Translations under genes and position numbers: made by a program
In this document: piece after piece, positions 1 to 5,268 of the stretch
Numbering within the stretch: position 1 is the first letter of the stretch
Layout: the number at the start of each line of letters is the position of its first letter
Notes under the pieces: model-generated
The model's database searches: none
What the model saw: the letters and a program-made list of their open reading frames with translations, nothing else
Told to the model about the DNA's origin: nothing
Assembly: GCA_946222435.1 (NCBI GenBank)
Contig: CAMIOJ010000178.1
Location: 1-5,268 of the forward strand
Direction of reading: 5' to 3'
Length of the DNA stretch: 5,268 nucleotides
Source of the DNA: an uncultured Micrococcus sp.
Lineage (GTDB): Bacteria > Actinomycetota > Actinomycetes > Actinomycetales > Micrococcaceae

Positions 1-659
1 TCCCACGGCTTCACGGCCGCGTCCTGATCCTCGCGGTGCTCCAGGATCCAGCGCTTCGCGGCGGGCACGAGGTCCGCGGCGTCCTCCACGACCTCGTCGA
101 TCACGCCCTTCTCCATGGCGGCGCGTGCGCCGCGGGCGGTGCCCTCGAGCAGCCACTCCATCAGGGCCCGTTCGACGCCGAGCATGCGCACCAGGCGCGT
201 GATGCCTCCGCCGCCGGGGAGCAGCCCCAGCGTCACCTCGGGCAGGCCGACCTTCAGGCCCGGGTCGTCCACGGCCACGCGGCGGTGGCAGGCCAGGGCG
301 ATCTCCAGGCCACCGCCGAGTGCGGTGCCGTTGAGGGCGGCCACCACGGGGCGGCCGCAGGTCTCCAGGCGACGAAGCTGGTTCTTCACCCGCTGCGTCA
401 GCGTGAACACGGACTCCGCGTCCTCCGGGCCGGAGCGGCCCAGGGAGTCCAGGTCTCCGCCGGCGAAGAAGGTGCTCTTCGCGCTGGTCAGCACGACGCC
501 GGTCACGCCGTCCCGCTCGGCCTCCAGGCGGTCCAGGACGGCGTCCATCGCGTCCTGGTACCGGTCGTTCATCGTGTTCACCCGCGCCTGCGGGTCGTCC
601 ATGGTCAGGGTGACGACGCCGTCGGCGTCCTGCTCCCAGGTGATCATGTGCTCGCTCAT
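1..659 (-). CDS. fadB: FadB/FadJ-type multifunctional beta-oxidation protein, N-terminal enoyl-CoA hydratase part (partial, runs off left edge)
   Basis: The 219 visible residues form a crotonase-fold enoyl-CoA hydratase/isomerase domain, which hydrates trans-2-enoyl-CoA to 3-hydroxyacyl-CoA in the cytoplasm. The oxyanion-hole segments are FFAGGDL (64-70) and ALGGGLEI (113-120). Glu119 and Glu141 (in LPEVTLGLLPG) sit where E. coli FadB carries its two catalytic glutamates, and LLPGGGGITRL (147-156) is typical of the FadB/FadJ hydratase half. The sequence reaches the residues AAVKPWD, which in FadB-like proteins lead into the linker before the 3-hydroxyacyl-CoA dehydrogenase domain. That dehydrogenase domain is therefore expected outside the window, making a protein of roughly 700 residues; this is inference. 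The ATG start is preceded by AGGAAGA at a spacing of 8 nt. The gene follows the thiolase stop by 45 nt, so it is the third gene of the operon. A stand-alone enoyl-CoA hydratase is the alternative. Confidence 0.9.
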   Translation of the reverse strand, partial: MSEHMITWEQDADGVVTLTMDDPQARVNTMNDRYQDAMDAVLDRLEAERDGVTGVVLTSAKSTFFAGGDLDSLGRSGPEDAESVFTLTQRVKNQLRRLETCGRPVVAALNGTALGGGLEIALACHRRVAVDDPGLKVGLPEVTLGLLPGGGGITRLVRMLGVERALMEWLLEGTARGARAAMEKGVIDEVVEDAADLVPAAKRWILEHREDQDAAVKPW

Positions 660-667
660 GGCAATGC

Positions 668-674
668 TCTTCCT
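668..674 (-). promoter_or_regulatory. Ribosome binding site of the FadB-like gene
   Basis: AGGAAGA on the minus strand lies 8 nt before the ATG at 657-659 within the 45-nt gap after the thiolase. It favours this ATG over the second Met at residue 5. Confidence 0.65.
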
Positions 675-704
675 GACGTGCTGGTCGGTGGTGGGATGGT
701 GCGC

Positions 705-1919
705 TCAGACGCGCTCGATGACGGTGGCGATGCCCATGCCGGCGCCGATGCAGAGGGTGGCGATGCCGGTCTGCAGGTCGCGGCGCTCGAGCTCGTCCAC
801 GAGGGTGCCGACGATCATGGCGCCGGTGGCGCCGAGGGGGTGGCCCATGGCGATCGCGCCGCCGTTGACGTTGGTCTGCTCCTCGGTCCAGCCCATCTCC
901 TTCATCAGGAGCAGCGGCACGGCCGCGAAGGCCTCGTTGATCTCCACGAGGTCGATGTCCGCGGCGGTCATGCCCGCCACGTCCAGCGCCTTGCGGCAGG
1001 CCGGGGTGGGGCCGGTGAGCATGATGGTGGGCTCGGAGCCGACGACGGCCGTCGAGACGATCCGGGCGCGCGGGGTCATGCCGGCGCGGCGGCCCGCCTC
1101 CTCGGAGCCGATCAGGGTCAGCGCGGCGCCGTCCACCATGCCCGAGGAGTTGCCGGCGTGGTGTCTGTGCTCGATGCCCGCCAGGGAGCTGTACTTCTCC
1201 AGCGCGACCGCGTCGAAGCCGGCCTCGCGGCCCATGGTCTCGAAGGAGGGCTTGAGCCCGGCGAGCGTCTCCACGGAGGAGTCGGGGCGGACGGTCTCGT
1301 CCCGGTCCAGGACCGTCAGTCCGTTCATGTCCTTCACCGGGACGACGGACCGGGCGAACCGGCCCTCCTCCCAGGCCGTGGCGGCCCGGCGGTGGCTCTG
1401 CGCGGCGAAGCGGTCCAGCTCCTCACGGCCGAACCCCTCGCGGGTGGCGATCAGGTCCGCGGAGACGCCCTGCGGGATGAAGTCCGTGGCCAGGGAGGTG
1501 GCCGGATCCATCACCCAGGCACCCCCGTCCGAGCCCATGGGCACGCGGGACATCGACTCCACGCCGCCGGCCGCGATCAGGGACTCCCAGCCGGAGCGGA
1601 CGCGGGCCGCGGCCTGGTTCACGGCCTCCAGCCCGGAGGCGCAGAAACGGTTGACCTGCACGCCGGCCACCGTCTCCGGCAGGCCGGCCTTGATCGCGGC
1701 CACGCGGGCGAGGTCGGCGCCCTGGTCCCCCACCGGGCTCACGCAGCCGAGGACGATGTCCTCGATCAGCGCGGGGTCGAGCCCCTCGTGGCGGTCGCGG
1801 AGGGCGTGGGCCAGGCCGACCACGAGGTCGATGGGCTTCACCTCGTGCAGGGCACCGGAGGGCTTGCCGGTGCCGCGCGGGGTGCGGACGGCGTCGTAGA
1901 GGAAGGCGTCGTTGGTCAC
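705..1919 (-). CDS. fadA: Acetyl-CoA C-acyltransferase (3-ketoacyl-CoA thiolase, FadA type)
   Basis: This 404-residue protein has the usual length of a thiolase. It cleaves 3-ketoacyl-CoA with free CoA to acetyl-CoA and a shortened acyl-CoA, the last step of each beta-oxidation round, in the cytoplasm. All active-site elements are present: the acylated cysteine Cys93 in NRFCASGLEA, the NEAFA box (328-332), His360 in GGAIAMGHPLGATGA, and the second cysteine Cys390 in TLCIGAGMGIA near the C terminus. The start codon is GTG (1917-1919), chosen because GAAGGAG lies 6 nt before it and the N terminus MTNDAFLYDAVRTPRG aligns with the normal thiolase start. It lies between the acyl-CoA synthetase (39 nt upstream) and the hydratase gene (45 nt downstream), as in an operon. 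Pairing with a FadB-like subunit favours a degradative thiolase over a biosynthetic acetoacetyl-CoA thiolase. Chain-length preference cannot be read from the sequence. Confidence 0.95.
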   Translation of the reverse strand: MTNDAFLYDAVRTPRGTGKPSGALHEVKPIDLVVGLAHALRDRHEGLDPALIEDIVLGCVSPVGDQGADLARVAAIKAGLPETVAGVQVNRFCASGLEAVNQAAARVRSGWESLIAAGGVESMSRVPMGSDGGAWVMDPATSLATDFIPQGVSADLIATREGFGREELDRFAAQSHRRAATAWEEGRFARSVVPVKDMNGLTVLDRDETVRPDSSVETLAGLKPSFETMGREAGFDAVALEKYSSLAGIEHRHHAGNSSGMVDGAALTLIGSEEAGRRAGMTPRARIVSTAVVGSEPTIMLTGPTPACRKALDVAGMTAADIDLVEINEAFAAVPLLLMKEMGWTEEQTNVNGGAIAMGHPLGATGAMIVGTLVDELERRDLQTGIATLCIGAGMGIATVIERV

Positions 1920-1925
1920 GGAGGG

Positions 1926-1932
1926 CTCCTTC
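1926..1932 (-). promoter_or_regulatory. Ribosome binding site deciding the GTG start of the thiolase
   Basis: GAAGGAG on the minus strand sits 6 nt before GTG 1917-1919, a near-ideal Shine-Dalgarno at good spacing. It settles the non-ATG start and lies in the 39-nt gap after the acyl-CoA synthetase stop. Confidence 0.8.
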
Positions 1933-1958
1933 GGAAGAAGTGGTGTTCAGGGCCGGGG

Positions 1959-3641
1959 TCAGGAGGTGGAGGTGAGGGCGTCGGCGTAGTCGTCGCGGAG
2001 CTTGCGCTTGTTGATCTTCCCGACGCTCGTCCGGTCGATCTCGTCCACGAAGCGGACCTCGTCCGGCAGCTGCCACTCGGCGAATCGTCCGGCGAGGGCC
2101 AAGCGGACGTCGTCGCAGCCGACGTCGGCCCCCTCGGCGCGCACCACCAGGGCCAGGGGCCGCTCCTCCCACTTGGGGTGCGGCACGCCGATCACGGCGG
2201 CATCGCGGATGCCGGGGACGGTCATGATGTGGCTCTCCAGGTCGATCGAGGAGATCCACTCGCCGCCGGACTTGATCACGTCCTTGAGGCGGTCGGTGAC
2301 CTTGAGGTAGCCCTCCGGGGACAGGTAGCCGATGTCCCCGGAACGCCAGTAGCCGTCCTCGTCGAAGCCGGCCTCACTGGCCTCCGGGTTGTCCGCGTAG
2401 GAGGCGGTCACCCAGGGGCCGCGCAGCCGGATCTCGCCGACGTTCTCCTCGCCCGGCGGCAGCGCGGTGCCCATCGGGTCCGTGATCTTCACGTCCACCC
2501 CGACGACGACCAGCCCTTGGAACCGCTTGAGGTTCCACCGCTCGTCCTCGGTCAGGGTCTCCGCGAGACTCGGCTTCATGCGGTTCAGGGAGACGATGGG
2601 CGAGGTCTCGGTGGCCCCGTAGGCGTGGATGACCTCCGCGCCGGTGAGCTCGTCGAACCCGCGCATCATGGCCACCGGAGGCTCGGTGGCGCCGCACAGC
2701 AGGCGGACGCCGTCCATGCGCGGCGGCGTCTCGAGGCTCCGGATGTGGTGGAGCATCGGCATGAGGATCGCCGGCGCGGCCGGGGCGACGGTCACGCCGT
2801 GGTCCACGATCGTGGAGGTCAGCCACGAGGTGTCCGTGAGGGAGAACCTGCCGGGCAGGACCAGGCGGGCGCCGACGGAGAGGGCGGCGAACGGCAGGCC
2901 CCAGCACTGCGCATGGAACATGGGCGTCAGCAGCAGGGCGGTGTCGGACATCGTGATGCCCAGGGTCGCCACCACGGCGCCGGAGTGCAGCCAGGTGGAC
3001 CGGTGCGAGTAGAAGACGCCCTTCGGCCGGCCGGTCGTGCCCGTGGTGTAGCAGGCACCGGAGGCGGACCGCTCGCTGACGTCCGGCACCTCGGTCGTCG
3101 GGATCGGCTCGTGGGCCTCGAGGAGGTCCTCGTAGGGCACCGCGTCCTCGCGCTCGGCCCAGGCTGCGGGGAGCTCGTCGTCACCGGCCACGATCCACCG
3201 GATCCCGCCCTCGAGGTGCGGCTCGATGGCCGCGACGAGGTCGAGGAGGGTGACGTCCACGATGATCGTGCCGACGCGGGCGTGGGTGATCACGTAGGCC
3301 AGGTCCGCCGGGGACAGGCGCAGGTTCAGCTGCACCATGGTCGCGCCGAGCAGCGGCACGGAGAAGTAGGACTCGAGGTGGCGCAGGTCGTTCCACAGGA
3401 GCAGACCGACGCGGTCACCCGGGCCGACTCCCTCGGCCTTCAGTCCGGCGGAGGCACGCCGGACCCGCTCCCACAGGTCGGCGTAGGTGGCGGTCTCCCA
3501 TTCACCTCCGCCGCGCGAGTGGACGATCTCCTGGTCTCCGAAGGTGCGTGCGGCGTCGCGGAGGAGCCGCGTGGTGGTGAGCTGCTCGTCGTCGCCCATG
3601 GTGGACGGCGTGCCGAGGAGCGGTTCGACGGTGGACTGCAT
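1959..3641 (-). CDS. fadD: Acyl-CoA synthetase (fatty-acid--CoA ligase, AMP-binding family)
   Basis: This 560-residue adenylate-forming enzyme activates a fatty acid with ATP and CoA to acyl-CoA, AMP and pyrophosphate. The family's core motifs appear in order: the P-loop YTTGTTGRPKG (198-208), the A5 motif YGATETSP (341-348), YWRSGDIG (431-438, with the ribose-binding Asp436), the hinge DRLKDVIKSGGEWIS (450-464), and SVGKINKRKL (539-548) with Lys542 at the catalytic lysine position. The N-terminal pattern MQST... followed by a TTTRLLRDAARTFGD stretch resembles medium/long-chain AlkK-like synthetases, so that class is more likely than acetyl- or propionyl-CoA synthetase; the true substrate is unknown. 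The ATG start has AGGGGG 6 nt upstream; an internal Met15 is a less likely start. No signal peptide or membrane segment is seen. It is the first gene of the minus-strand operon and faces the TetR gene across a 240-bp control region. No frameshift or missing motif is visible. Confidence 0.94.
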   Translation of the reverse strand: MQSTVEPLLGTPSTMGDDEQLTTTRLLRDAARTFGDQEIVHSRGGGEWETATYADLWERVRRASAGLKAEGVGPGDRVGLLLWNDLRHLESYFSVPLLGATMVQLNLRLSPADLAYVITHARVGTIIVDVTLLDLVAAIEPHLEGGIRWIVAGDDELPAAWAEREDAVPYEDLLEAHEPIPTTEVPDVSERSASGACYTTGTTGRPKGVFYSHRSTWLHSGAVVATLGITMSDTALLLTPMFHAQCWGLPFAALSVGARLVLPGRFSLTDTSWLTSTIVDHGVTVAPAAPAILMPMLHHIRSLETPPRMDGVRLLCGATEPPVAMMRGFDELTGAEVIHAYGATETSPIVSLNRMKPSLAETLTEDERWNLKRFQGLVVVGVDVKITDPMGTALPPGEENVGEIRLRGPWVTASYADNPEASEAGFDEDGYWRSGDIGYLSPEGYLKVTDRLKDVIKSGGEWISSIDLESHIMTVPGIRDAAVIGVPHPKWEERPLALVVRAEGADVGCDDVRLALAGRFAEWQLPDEVRFVDEIDRTSVGKINKRKLRDDYADALTSTS

Positions 3642-3647
3642 GGGGTT

Positions 3648-3653
3648 CCCCCT
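3648..3653 (-). promoter_or_regulatory. Ribosome binding site of the acyl-CoA synthetase gene
   Basis: AGGGGG on the minus strand lies 6 nt before the ATG ending at 3641. It supports this start over the internal Met15. Confidence 0.65.
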
Positions 3654-3672
3654 GGGACGCGGGACGGTTCAT

Positions 3673-3706
3673 GGCCGGGCAGGGGCGTCACGGCCGAGCA
3701 GGGGCG
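3673..3706. repeat. Imperfect 15-bp direct repeat in the fadD leader
   Basis: GGCCGGGCAGGGGCG (3673-3687) recurs as GGCCGAGCAGGGGCG (3692-3706), one mismatch, with a period of 19 bp. It lies in the probable 5' leader or just downstream of the promoter of the fadD-like gene. It may be low-complexity GC-rich sequence without function. Confidence 0.5.
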
Positions 3707-3710
3707 AGGA

Positions 3711-3724
3711 GTGATGTGCCTCAC
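3711..3724. promoter_or_regulatory. CRP/GlxR-like core site GTGA-N6-TCAC
   Basis: The sequence GTGA TGTGCC TCAC has all eight conserved core bases of the cAMP-receptor-protein type site (TGTGA-N6-TCACA), but neither outer T nor outer A. It is 70 bp upstream of the fadD-like start. GlxR and CRP homologues in actinobacteria are known to control carbon and fatty-acid use. Function here is inference, and chance occurrence is possible. Confidence 0.35.
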
Positions 3725-3734
3725 CGCCTGCGTG

Positions 3735-3750
3735 TTGCACAGTCAAGCAT
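3735..3750. promoter_or_regulatory. Imperfect second operator copy, 20 bp from the perfect one
   Basis: The left arm TTGCAC matches the perfect operator exactly, and the wider TGTTGCAC (3733-3740) is repeated at 3753-3760. The right arm CAAGCAT matches CGTGCAA at four of seven positions. The 20-bp centre-to-centre distance is close to two helical turns, so two dimers could sit on nearly the same DNA face. It may be a weaker, cooperative site or only a half-site. Confidence 0.45.
3741..3746 (-). promoter_or_regulatory. Candidate -35 element (TTGACT) of the fad operon promoter
   Basis: On the minus strand TTGACT matches the TTGACA consensus at five of six positions and lies inside the imperfect operator, so a bound repressor would block RNA polymerase. 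The hexamer 17 bp downstream (TGAGGC, 3718-3723) is a poor -10, so the promoter assignment is tentative. An alternative uses TTGCAC (3765-3770) as -35 and this TTGACT as -10, with an 18-bp spacer. Confidence 0.3.
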
Positions 3751-3754
3751 GCTG

Positions 3755-3770
3755 TTGCACGCTCGTGCAA
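3755..3770. promoter_or_regulatory. Perfect inverted repeat, probable TetR operator
   Basis: The site reads TTGCACG, then CT, then CGTGCAA: two 7-bp arms that are exact reverse complements around a 2-bp centre. Size and symmetry fit a TetR-family dimer operator. It lies 114 bp from the fadD-like start and 112 bp from the TetR start, almost midway, so one bound protein could affect both promoters. Binding by the adjacent regulator is inferred. Confidence 0.72.
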
Positions 3771-3809
3771 TCCCCTTTTCGCTGTCCGTCCGCCCGCTCG
3801 CCCGTGTCG

Positions 3810-3815
3810 TAGGGT
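3810..3815 (+). promoter_or_regulatory. Candidate -10 element (TAGGGT) for the TetR gene
   Basis: TAGGGT fits the TAnnnT pattern common in actinobacterial -10 elements and would place transcription start near 3822, giving a leader of about 60 nt. No good -35 is found 16-18 bp upstream, so this is weak. The perfect operator would lie about 40 bp upstream of the -10. Confidence 0.25.
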
Positions 3816-3881
3816 TCACATGGTCGCGCCGTCTCCGCACCGCGCCGCCGCCCAGCCCGCTGAGACCGACTCGAGGACCCC

Positions 3882-4496
3882 ATGCACAGCTCTCTCCCCC
3901 TGGACAAGGAGGACCTCTCCTCCCCTGCGCGCCTGCGCATGGCCGCCTTGGAGCTGTACGCCGAGCGCGGGGTCGAGGGCGCGAGCGTCCGGGAGATCGC
4001 GCAGCGCGCCGGAGTCGCCCCCGGACTCGTGCGGCACCACTTCGGCAGCAAGGCCGGTCTGACCCGCGCCGTCGACGACGGCCTCCTGCGTCTGATCGCC
4101 AGGACCCTGGACGCCGTCCCCCTCACCGGGAGCGTCCAGGAGGTGTCCGCCGCCCGTGACGCGGCCTTCGTGGACCTGCTCACGGCCCATCCCGTGGCGG
4201 CCGCCTACGTGCGGCGCTCGATCCTGGAGTCCCACGGCACGGACGAGTCCCTGCTCGACCGCCTCGTAGACCTCACCACGGAGCAGACCGCACGTCTGCG
4301 GGAGTCCGGCTTCGCACCACGGCGCAGCCTGCCCTCCTCGGTCTTCGCCACCGTGATCCGTCAGATCGGCCACCTCGTGGTCGGCCCCTCGGCCGAGAGG
4401 ATCTGGCATCGCCTCGCCGAGACCCAGGACGGCGTCTCGGCTCAGCCGAGTCCCCGTGCCACCATCGTGGTCGAGCCGTCCTCCTCCACGGGCTGA
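3882..4496 (+). CDS. TetR/AcrR-family transcriptional regulator, probable repressor of the divergent fad operon
   Basis: This 204-residue protein has the normal TetR length. The N-terminal DNA-binding domain spans about residues 14-62, with the helix-turn-helix SVREIAQRAGVAPGLVRHHF at 35-54 followed by GSKAGL, a classic TetR signature. The remaining residues are mainly helical and variable, as expected for the ligand-binding and dimerisation domain; the last 20 or so (SAQPSPRATIVVEPS) look disordered. The ATG is the first possible start, because an in-frame TGA lies at 3861-3863. A GAGGA motif sits 4 nt before it, which is rather close. The gene diverges from the fadD-fadA-fadB-like operon, and the shared control region carries a perfect inverted repeat. 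The likely role is repression of the operon and of itself, relieved by an acyl-CoA or fatty acid. The family call is firm; target and ligand are inferred from position. I do not recognise a named orthologue. Confidence 0.93.
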   Translation: MHSSLPLDKEDLSSPARLRMAALELYAERGVEGASVREIAQRAGVAPGLVRHHFGSKAGLTRAVDDGLLRLIARTLDAVPLTGSVQEVSAARDAAFVDLLTAHPVAAAYVRRSILESHGTDESLLDRLVDLTTEQTARLRESGFAPRRSLPSSVFATVIRQIGHLVVGPSAERIWHRLAETQDGVSAQPSPRATIVVEPSSSTG

Positions 4497-4550
4497 GCCC
4501 GCGGGCCGGACGCACCCGACCGCCGCACCGCCCCGCCGCCCCCCCTGAAC

Positions 4551-4554
4551 GGAG
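4551..4554 (+). promoter_or_regulatory. Short ribosome binding site of the unknown membrane-anchored protein
   Basis: GGAG lies only 4 nt before ATG 4559. It is short but is the one purine-rich motif in an otherwise C-rich 62-nt gap, and so supports this start. Confidence 0.5.
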
Positions 4555-4558
4555 CCGC

Positions 4559-5268
4559 ATGGAGATCTTCGGCCTTGTCGCCTTCCTGGCCGTGGTGGCC
4601 CTGGTGGGCGCGGTGCTGATCGGCAGTGGGCTGGTCTGGCACGAGCACCGCTTCTACGGGAAGCTCGAGTTCCATCGCAAGCCCGCCCTGGACCTCAGCG
4701 TCCGCATGGGACAGGAGGGCCAGGGCTTCTTCCGGCAGGGGCTGCGCGAGCTGCGCCACGCCCTGGAGCACGGAAGGTACGAGGACGCCGCCGACTGGGT
4801 TCGCACCGCCCGCCGCCGCGGCTGGTGGCTCGCCGAGACCGCCGCGGCTTCCGAGGAGTCCAAGGACCTGGGAAAGGTGCTGCGTCAGGTCGCCGCCCGC
4901 CGCGCCGCCGCCGAGGACAAGCTGATCAACGTCGAGGACACCGGCGTCATCGGCACCCTGGAGAGCAACCAGGAGCACGGCCGCAAGCTGGACGCCGCCC
5001 GCCAGAGCGGCCTCGAGGCCTGGGCGGAACTGACGGACCTGCGCCGTGACCGCATCCGCACCCGCACCGAGGAGCACCACGCCTGGGCGGCCGCCGAGAT
5101 CGTCCGGGTCGTGGAGGACCACTGCCGGGACACCCCGCAGGCGGAGCGGCTGATCGCCGCCGCCCGGGAACCGGTCACCGACCGCGACCTCGCCTCCTGG
5201 GCTGACTGGGAGGCCTGCCTCGTCCGCTGGGCAGCCGACAAGACCAGCCACGGCGATCGCGTCCACCC
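4559..5268 (+). CDS. Unrecognised protein with one N-terminal membrane segment (partial, runs off right edge)
   Basis: The frame is open for 236 codons from ATG 4559 to the window edge. Residues 5-27 (starting GLVAFLAVVALVG) form one strong hydrophobic segment, followed by the basic stretch WHEHRFYGKLEFHRK. By the positive-inside rule this suggests a signal anchor with a short N terminus outside and the body in the cytoplasm. No signal-peptidase site or lipobox is seen. Residues about 45-236 are rich in Arg, Glu, Ala and Trp and look helical, with stretches such as RQGLRELRHALEHG (59-72) and LRQVAARRAAAEDKL (108-122) that could form coiled coil or helical bundles. I recognise no catalytic motif or family. 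GGAG lies 4 nt before the start. The gene follows the TetR stop by 62 nt on the same strand, so cotranscription is possible but not shown. Codon use matches the neighbours. The frame is supported by G/C third positions and amino-acid composition; the opposite-strand frame lacks protein-like features. Confidence 0.75.
   Translation, partial: MEIFGLVAFLAVVALVGAVLIGSGLVWHEHRFYGKLEFHRKPALDLSVRMGQEGQGFFRQGLRELRHALEHGRYEDAADWVRTARRRGWWLAETAAASEESKDLGKVLRQVAARRAAAEDKLINVEDTGVIGTLESNQEHGRKLDAARQSGLEAWAELTDLRRDRIRTRTEEHHAWAAAEIVRVVEDHCRDTPQAERLIAAAREPVTDRDLASWADWEACLVRWAADKTSHGDRVH

Larger units (their letters stand above)
3642..3881. promoter_or_regulatory. Divergent control region between fadD-like operon and TetR gene
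   Basis: These 240 bp separate two divergently oriented starts and contain no convincing gene. They include the AT-richest short run of the area (around 3731-3780), a perfect and an imperfect inverted repeat, a CRP-like core and a short imperfect direct repeat near the fadD start. Placement between a TetR gene and its presumed target is the standard arrangement for autoregulation plus operon repression. Confidence 0.8.

Noticed and set aside
115..1899. A 594-codon plus-strand frame opposite the thiolase and hydratase genes
   Set aside because: Ser/Arg/Pro-rich antisense translation without motifs; the minus-strand frames carry complete thiolase and crotonase signatures.
3632..3672. Small upstream reading frame starting with ATG at 3672 on the minus strand, overlapping the fadD start
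   Set aside because: No ribosome binding site precedes it, it is out of frame with the fadD-like gene, and its translation is His/Arg-rich shadow sequence.
3746..3753. Perfect 8-bp palindrome AGCATGCT between the two operator copies
   Set aside because: Short enough to occur by chance and partly formed by the ends of the flanking operator copies; not counted as a separate site.
36..3812. A 1258-codon open frame on the plus strand across the whole fad operon
   Set aside because: It is antisense to three genes with intact catalytic motifs; its translation is a Gly/Ala/Arg/His/Val-rich composition with no domain, as expected for a GC-rich shadow frame.
4489..4506. Hairpin CGGGC-TGA-GCCCG around the TetR stop codon and the palindrome GCCCGCGGGC just after it, as a terminator
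   Set aside because: The stem is only 5 bp and the adjacent palindrome has no loop; no T-run follows. Such pairs arise easily in DNA this GC-rich, and the next gene continues on the same strand.
4442..5266. A long open frame on the minus strand opposite the unknown right-end gene
   Set aside because: It overlaps the end of the TetR gene and its product is Gly/Ala/Val/Leu-rich low complexity; the plus-strand frame has a ribosome binding site, a membrane segment and natural protein composition.

Overview
The window is very GC-rich throughout, with third codon positions almost all G or C, and it holds tightly packed genes with Shine-Dalgarno leaders. This fits a high-GC actinobacterium. The protein sequences look most like those of the Micrococcaceae (Micrococcus, Kocuria, Arthrobacter and relatives), but that is an impression from sequence style and not a database result.

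Left part (1-3641, minus strand): a three-gene fatty-acid beta-oxidation operon, transcribed right to left. An acyl-CoA synthetase (fadD-like) comes first, then a 3-ketoacyl-CoA thiolase (fadA) after 39 nt, then the N-terminal enoyl-CoA hydratase/isomerase part of a FadB/FadJ-type multifunctional protein after 45 nt. The last gene runs off the left edge. Together they activate a fatty acid to its CoA thioester, hydrate the enoyl-CoA, presumably oxidise the 3-hydroxyacyl-CoA (the domain lies beyond the edge), and cleave the 3-ketoacyl-CoA. No acyl-CoA dehydrogenase is visible here.

Middle (3642-3881): a 240-bp divergent control region. It contains a perfect 16-bp inverted repeat (TTGCACG-CT-CGTGCAA), an imperfect second copy exactly 20 bp to its left, a -35-like TTGACT for the minus strand inside that second copy, and a CRP/GlxR-like core GTGA-N6-TCAC nearer the operon. 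This is the most informative non-coding stretch of the window.

Right part (3882-5268, plus strand): a divergently transcribed TetR-family regulator. By its position it is probably the acyl-CoA-responsive repressor of the operon and of itself. It is followed after 62 nt by an unrecognised protein with one N-terminal membrane segment and a charged helical body, cut off by the right edge.

Overall this is a conventional catabolic operon with a local repressor. I found no evidence of a mobile element, CRISPR array, RNA gene or new defence system. The points worth following are the paired operator, the possible cAMP-receptor site and the unknown membrane-anchored protein.
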